A model generated the notes under the pieces. It was not told where the DNA came from, did not search any database, and worked only from the letters and a program-made list of their open reading frames with translations. The position numbers and the translations under genes were made by a program. Positions 59,101 to 64,000 of a stretch of DNA of 64,000 nucleotides are shown piece after piece; position 1 is the stretch's first letter; every line of letters starts with the position of its first letter. Source of the DNA: Lineus longissimus (taxonomy: Eukaryota; Nemertea; Pilidiophora; Heteronemertea; Lineidae); the NCBI RefSeq assembly GCF_910592395.1, contig NC_088322.1, forward strand, positions 7,559,431 to 7,623,430, written 5' to 3'.

Positions 59101-62100
59101 CCTGTCAATCAAATTTTCTTGAATCAATATGGGTCAGTAAACAATTGATTTGCCTTGCTAATTGACGTCAATCAAAAGAGAAAGGTTTAACTCTTTAGGT
59201 CAGGTTTGTCATAGGAGTTTATTCTTTACTGTGATCTCAGTTTTAAATGCTGACAAAAGAACATCATAAGTGTGTAAAGATAGTGACACATCATACGGTT
59301 TGCCCTTGCAATGCAAGAGATGGACCAGCGTGCCCGGATGATGGGTAATTTGCTTGCTTGTCTTGACACAGGGGACTCTGCTTTGATCTTATGGGAAGAG
59401 CGTCTCGAAAAATGTGCTTCATGGGGTGGTATTTCTGTGGAAACTCTGGCTCCAAAGGGTTAATACAGGTCTGATATGTATACAGTTAGTTATGAATAAC
59501 AGATTTCGTGCATTAAATAGCACTATATTAGGTACCAGTATAGTCATTGTCGGTGAGTGTATCAATTATATCAATGCACTTTATATCGAAGTCACATTTA
59601 CTACTTTAGATAAATCTCAAAAGGCATTGCTCATGTGCATCAAAGCAAATCGGTCCTTTCAGTGAAATAATAAACCCATGATCACGTATCATATGTCGAA
59701 CGTATATCGTTACCTGAAAACTTGTCATGCTGTTGTAGTTACTTTGAGGGTTTGTGAATTATTCAGTTCGTTATTGCTAACTGTTATCCAGTGGTTTTGG
59801 ACATGCTTTCATTTTGAGGCAGAGTTGCAGATTTGTTTTCTTGTGAAAGATGGTTTGGAATTCGCTGTGATATTCATATGGAGTAAGACTTAACATTGGA
59901 TTTGAGGTGTTTGTGATTTTTGTTCAGGAATTTTAGGCACAAATTTGTAAATTTCTCTCCTTTGGATGCCTCTCCGATATGTTCTGATAAAGTGTGGAAT
60001 ATTGTCTTGGTGCAAGTCATAAGCAAAAATCTCATTAAAGGCCTACGCCGTTCTTTTATAATTTGAAATTTGTTGTTGAATTTGAAAGTACGCACTAACC
60101 ATACATTTTAACAATGTCGTCGTGTATACAGCTATACAAATACTATAAATACCAAGTTTCATCAAATTTGTCTGCGTAATAACTGACGTATCAAATGCCG
60201 GATTTTCCTCCTTGGGGCCTCCCTCTGTGTCGTCATTAATATGATGTTTACTGAGAAAACATGGCTTTAATTACCAAAGGGTTAACAAAAAAAAATGAAA
60301 ATCATAACATTAATAAGATACATGTAGTTACCGAGAAAATGTGGCTTAATGAACAAAGGGTTAAAAGAAGAAGTGAGATTATAACTCGTACTTCAACTTC
60401 TTATCATATAATACCTTGCAATGAATACCATAATGTAAAATTGATAGTCGTGCAAAAGATTATTAAATTGTTATTACTAAAAGCGAGTCTACTATTAAAA
60501 TGTGCTATTTGGATATTGGGATTAATTCATAAGTCCGGTTAAGTGTGGTTAAGTCCATGCTGTGCCTATGTTTGTCAAGGTTATGAAATTCTTTGTGTTA
60601 TAATTTTCTAATTTTCACGTTGAGACCTAGAGTTGACCCGTGGTGGTGTTGGATTTTTCATCAAAAATTGTTTTCGAATAAGGAATCATTTTCAAATAAG
60701 GATAGAAACCTACAGCTGCATTGCAGTTTGAAGTTAGATCTTGTGAGTGCTCTACTGTTGATGTATGAAAATTCAGCCGGTGAAGCAATTTATTCAGTTG
60801 GTCGCTTTTAGGCACGCTGACCTTCAGCTGTATTTTGAATGGTATAATATTTTGTGATTTCTATAATTTGTTTCAGTGTTTTGCTTTTGCTATATCGATT
60901 TTGAGGACAGACTCAGACAACGAATAGGAAACTTATGCCAATTTAACAGTGAAAAGCCATGAAATTTGTCATTATCGTAATTCTTCTCATGATTCTTTGG
61001 ATTGTTCTGTTTTTCTCCTTCTTATGTTACGTCCAGTTTGCCAGAGTTGGATATGAATTGATTTGTCTTTGTGAGGGTGTTGCTGGCATGTGAATTGCTT
61101 TGTTTTTGAGGGGAGAGGTGATGATGTGAATTGACTTGTCTTTGGGAGGGAGTTGCCGGGATTTGAATTGTTTGTCTTTGAGTGGGAGTTGCCAGGATGT
61201 GATTTGATTTGTCTTTGAGAGGGAGTTGCCGGGATGCGATTTGATTTGTCTTTGAGAGGAAGTTACAGGGATGTGAACTGACTTTGTCTTTGAGAGGGAG
61301 TTGTCAGGATGTGATTTGATTTCTTTGGGAGGAAGTTGCTGTGAATTGAGTTATCTTTGGGAGGGGGATGCAGGGATGTGAATTGTTTGTCTTTGAGGGG
61401 GAGATGTATGGATGTGAATTGATTTGTCTTTAGGAGGAAGTTGACGGGATGTGATTTGATTTGTCTTTGGGTGGGGGATTTTGGAAGTGATGCACTGTTA
61501 CATCCCACAAAACGACTGAGCTGATCCACTTGGTATGTAGCTACGTTTTCAATGACCAGAGCGATCGACCACCCAAATATCACGAGATCTCGCAGTGGGG
61601 TGCGTGGTTTTAACAGGCTGGGTTAAACTGAATATATTTTGCTCCACCTTTTGATGGGTCATTCACAGGCTTATCGTAGTTGCTTAGAAATGAGACGATC
61701 TTTCTATTAGGCAGACAGCATGCACTCATATTTGTCACGATTATATTTTTTTGCAGCTTTTAATTTCGCAGCACTTTCCATGATTATTGTCCCACTTTCA
61801 AGATTAAGTATCCAGATCTGCAATACTAGCACTACTTAAGATGAATTAGGCTACGTTTGTGCTTTAAATTATTAAAGAAATCATACACATTAATGTAAAA
61901 TATATCTTTATCTTATTTTTCTTTGGTGGGTTTTATCTGTTTCTCCACAATTTGTGGCTGGCTGTTGTTATTTGGGGAATATGCTCGCACGTATTATGAA
62001 CAAAATTGAGTCATAATTCCAGTCATTTGCCTGAGCACAGAAACACACTGTTCCGTGACAATCTCTATCTGTGGCAACTCTTGCAGCTCATCTCTCCTAT

Positions 62101-63100
62101 AACTCCGCAGAGGATAACAAGTTCAAAAGCATATCTATCTCTTATGGTGAAGACTATTTTGCATTAAATTCTAGCCTGTGGGACCACTGCATCTTGCGAA
62201 ATATTAAATTATGACTTGTGCCGTTAATTTTTTAAACTATAATCACTCACTGTGAGAATACACTTTGGATAGCACTTGGATGGACATTCATGTATTTTGA
62301 CCTTCCTCACAAGGATCACTGCTTGCAGACTGTCTGAGAACTTCAGCACTGTGTTCTAGACTAGAAGTGTGGAAAATGAGGTGATGCGAAGGCCTGGTAT
62401 TTCTATTACCGCAAAATTAAATTTGCTCAAAGCCTCATCAGAACAGTTGGGTTTTAGCCCACACCTGAAACGTCAACAGACTTAGCTTGTTGGATATCAA
62501 CAATTTCTTTCCCAAGCCTTGCCGCCTGGATGAGGAACTATGTTGCCGACTCAAAAACAACTCTTCTGGCTCCCCGCCCTTGTTCACTCAAGTCATGTTC
62601 TATTCTGTCCAGAGATACAAGTCCTAAAGGAAAAGGAGAAAAGTCGTCAAAAAAGAGCAAACGACGAACTGGTCTTACCAGTGATTCAAACCGACCGCAG
62701 CTCGGCACGGAAGTCTCCCGGCAGTTTATCAAACGCTTTGTCTCCTAAACAGGTCCCAACAAAAACGAACGCGGAGAAATTAGAACATCTTCACACTGCA
62801 GCCAAAGTATCTGTGAACGTAAACGCATTTCAAGATGTTCACCTACCTAAGGTCAGATCTGTTGAAAGAGAGTCTTCCGAGTATGATTTGCGATTTGGGC
62901 GACGGTTCCGCTTGCCGAAACTTCGTCAGCATGATGTTGTTTTTTCCGGGGAGTCAAGTGCCGAGAGTACGCCGCGCTTAATTGGTTATAGCCCACGGCT
63001 GGCAACCTTGACCTCAGAGGATTATAAAGTGGACGATATTGTTGCGTACTATCCTGGACATTATGTGAGATGGAAAAAACGCTTTGAGCAAATCAGGGTT
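44187..63100 (+). CDS. KIAA2012: KIAA2012-like protein, N-terminal and middle exons (open at the 3' side)
   Basis: Ten exons keep phase for 592 codons: 44187-44288, 46880-47191, 47443-47599, 49680-49862, 50337-50408, 51038-51079, 51347-51421, 53887-54113, 54611-54730, 62615-63100. The last ends at GTT|GTAAGT, so the gene continues outside. Identity rests on order and content that I recall for human KIAA2012: LNLSLLSRG and VKLEPA then DYFNW in exons 1-2, HLPKTFTTRKGALLLFSED (77-95), the DLNTVEDFAKKILSYG segment, RPGYSPKRYLANW, and GYLNEKSLQQSN after exon 3. The function of the family is unknown. The later part is acidic and lysine-rich (LYEEDEDKKK) and then Ser/Arg-rich. The exon at 62615 uses the second AG of CCAGAG, which the frame requires; it is the least certain join, and exons between 54.7 and 62.6 kb may have been missed. 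Confidence 0.8.
45165..45615. repeat. 41-bp minisatellite, about 11 units
   Basis: Units of AATGTAGACAGATAGGGAAA plus TTTCCAAATCTGTATAATGG in the first intron of the KIAA2012-like gene. Because 41 is not a multiple of 3, the minus-strand ORFs seen across it are artefacts of the repeat. Confidence 0.92.
46264..46410 (+). mobile_element. Pogo-like MITE copy
   Basis: TA-CAGTGAACCTCCCTTAACG at the left and GGTGAGGTTCTACTG at the right, 147 bp, in the first intron of the KIAA2012-like gene. Confidence 0.7.
47610..49365 (-). pseudogene. Decayed Ty3/gypsy-type retrotransposon gag
   Basis: Minus-strand pieces in gag order: a coiled-coil stretch near 49245-49365 (KEMDQLMEEKFEALQAEV) ending in a stop; a Gln/Arg/Ser-rich linker with a 313-codon frame (48260-49201); a capsid-like part in another frame (SEGFIFQFERTAARHGWSS, 48190-48250; ESLEEFSQRVYFLAVDAHPE, about 47930-48020); and a tail to 47610. 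At least two frame breaks. No zinc knuckle, protease or reverse transcriptase and no LTRs were seen nearby, so only gag remains. It lies antisense in intron 3 of the KIAA2012-like gene. Confidence 0.75.
50050..50286. mobile_element. TIR element with AACACTTTCAGYGCCA ends
   Basis: AACACTTTCAGTGCCA (50051-50066) and its inverse TGGCGCTGAAAGTGTT differ at one of 16 positions. About 237 bp, with a C-run and a G-run inside and the word CGTAGATRTACGTCTG twice near the left end. Confidence 0.6.
52567..52715. mobile_element. Mariner-like MITE with TA flanks
   Basis: GGGTGTCCCGGAAAAGATGT at the left and GACATTTTTCTGGGACACCC at the right are inverted repeats; TA on both sides (52565-52566, 52716-52717). 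149 bp. Confidence 0.65.
53007..53319. mobile_element. MITE with perfect 17-bp TIRs
   Basis: GGCCTCTCAATTACACC (53007-53023) and the exact inverse GGTGTAATTGAGAGGCC (53303-53319) bound 313 bp. The pairing continues loosely inward (AATTTGGG words). No ORF. Confidence 0.75.
56597..56936 (+). mobile_element. TTAA-family MITE, copy E
   Basis: Degraded left end (CTAA-ATACCTACGTCGATTGTTA), about three 61-bp units, the right arm CATTGTGTAGAACTGCATTT and the right end CGAATGGCGTACCACT followed by TTAA (56937-56940). Confidence 0.75.
58449..58583. mobile_element. Hairpin element of about 135 bp
   Basis: AACATCAGACGATATAATTT and CACGTTGTTCG at the left pair with CGACAACGTG and ATATTATGTTGTCTGACGTT at the right. 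Flanking DNA (AAATGGCCAAARACCATGA) is present on both sides at 58384 and 58626, so the insertion or its host segment was duplicated. Confidence 0.55.
60039..60185 (+). mobile_element. TTAA-family MITE, copy F (single unit)
   Basis: TTAA-AGGCCTACGCCGTTCTTTTA left end, one diverged satellite unit (CAATGTCGTCGTGTATACAG … AATACCAAGTTT), right end missing. Confidence 0.65.
61050..61490. repeat. Minisatellite, period about 38 bp, about 11 units
   Basis: Units of GATGTGAATTGATTTGTCTT plus TGAGAGGGAGTTGCCGG with frequent short indels, in the long intron of the KIAA2012-like gene. Confidence 0.88.
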
Positions 63101-64000
63101 GTAAGTAACGGATTGGTTTGATGACAACTTCTAGTTTCTAGGATGCAAGATTTTATAGAAGTTTTGGGATGAGTGGTAATTCTTGTCTGGTTGGTGTGTT
63201 CACTTCACAATTTGTTGTTATTTGTTTCTGCACTGCAGATTCTGAGGTATCTGGATATCTTGGTGTAGGTAGCTTATCTTTTTCCGCTTCATCAATCGGG
63301 TAATATTGTTTTTGGTGAATATTCGGATATTTGTGCTGTGACAGGCAAATGTGCCTCATAGCCTAACACTGCTAGCTACCATGATATAGAGCTCAGAATA
63401 GATCATGCGGTCAACCCATGGTTATATCTGGATGTACCAGTGTGGCTTTCAAGGAACTAAAATTTCTGGCTCTTCGTAACAAATTAGAGGGTCAATATGA
63501 GATGAATAAATGAGGGTCTGTCAGATGAGACTTAAATACGTGGTCCCTTGTACCTGAGTGTATGCCAGGGCATGTAAAAAAATCTAACAAAGTTGGATAG
63601 TAGCCTATAGTGGGCACTGTACCGCTGAGTTTAGCATTGATGTGTATTTGCCAATATGATACTTATTTTTTAACGTTCCCTGTTTTTATACAACCTTTCC
63701 TTAAGGCAATTAAACTCTAAAGACTTGACGGAAAATTAAAGACCTAAACAAATTTGTTTTTGATATTGAAACCCAAGATTTTACTATTTATAAGGTTGGT
63801 GTTCCGATGACTTTTATAATGTAGGACGTTAACTTTTGAATTGGTGTTTGCCAACAATGTTTGCCAAACCTTATTTGCTTTAAGTTAAAATCAAGCTTCG
63901 ATTATGGGCCTAGGCTTTTTAACAGGAAAAGTAGGCCTATCGTGAACCTTGCCCCTAGGTTTAGGTCTGTGATTATAAGATATTTGTTGTGGGTATTGTT
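63101..64000. other. Next intron of the KIAA2012-like gene, with SINE-like copy 4
   Basis: No exon was recognised. At 63430-63630 a forward copy of the SINE-like family (GGCTTTCAAGGAACTAAAAT, GTGGTCCCTTGTACCTGAGT, GCCTATAGTGGGC) matches 8720-8905. Confidence 0.55.

Larger units (their letters stand above)
54731..62614. other. Long intron of the KIAA2012-like gene
   Basis: 7.9 kb without a recognised exon. It holds a TTAA-family MITE (56597-56936), a hairpin element (58449-58583), a second degenerate TTAA-family copy (60039-60185) and a 38-bp minisatellite (61050-61490). A strong donor-like CCGAAG|GTAAGT at 55614-55624 has no good upstream acceptor. Short exons may have been missed. Confidence 0.5.

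Overview
This is metazoan nuclear DNA. It shows split genes with GT-AG introns, single codons interrupted by introns, 3' UTRs with AATAAA signals, and a high load of short inverted-repeat transposons and minisatellites. Protein identity to vertebrate families is high for the primase and moderate elsewhere. An invertebrate, probably marine (deuterostome or lophotrochozoan), fits best, but the sequence does not fix the phylum.

Layout. (1) 1-9.5 kb, + strand: the 3' half of a p55/MPP-type MAGUK scaffold gene (SH3, hook and guanylate-kinase exons, closest to MPP7) with a roughly 2.2 kb 3' UTR. (2) 9.5-15.7 kb: intergenic DNA, mostly tandem repeats and one element bounded by inverted tandem arrays. 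(3) 15.75-25.5 kb, - strand: a complete short inositol-1,4,5-trisphosphate 3-kinase gene that I could assemble from nine phase-compatible exons, plus a candidate alternative first exon encoding an acylation signal. (4) 25.5-27.0 kb: shared head-to-head 5' region. (5) 27.0-41.2 kb, + strand: the complete DNA primase small subunit gene (PRIM1, 12 exons, 424 aa). Its intron 6 contains, on the opposite strand, an intronless class A GPCR of 1257 aa with a third intracellular loop of about 950 residues. (6) 41.2-44.2 kb: intergenic, with a decayed LINE fragment, an 87-bp satellite and a probable promoter. (7) 44.2 kb to the window end, + strand: an invertebrate KIAA2012 homologue (at least ten exons, open at the 3' side), whose introns hold a decayed Ty3-type gag, several MITEs and two minisatellites.

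The genes do not form a pathway. What links the window is how repeats interact with gene structure. A tandem array in PRIM1 grew out of the end of exon 3, including the code for the catalytic DxD motif and the 5' splice site. A Harbinger-like MITE sits inside the PRIM1 intron 5 splice donor, and its TAA target duplication leaves a working donor. A TTAA-flanked MITE family carrying a 61-bp internal satellite recurs through three of the genes, and two copies lie within about 15 bp of kinase-gene splice sites. No CRISPR, operon or tRNA/rRNA gene was found.
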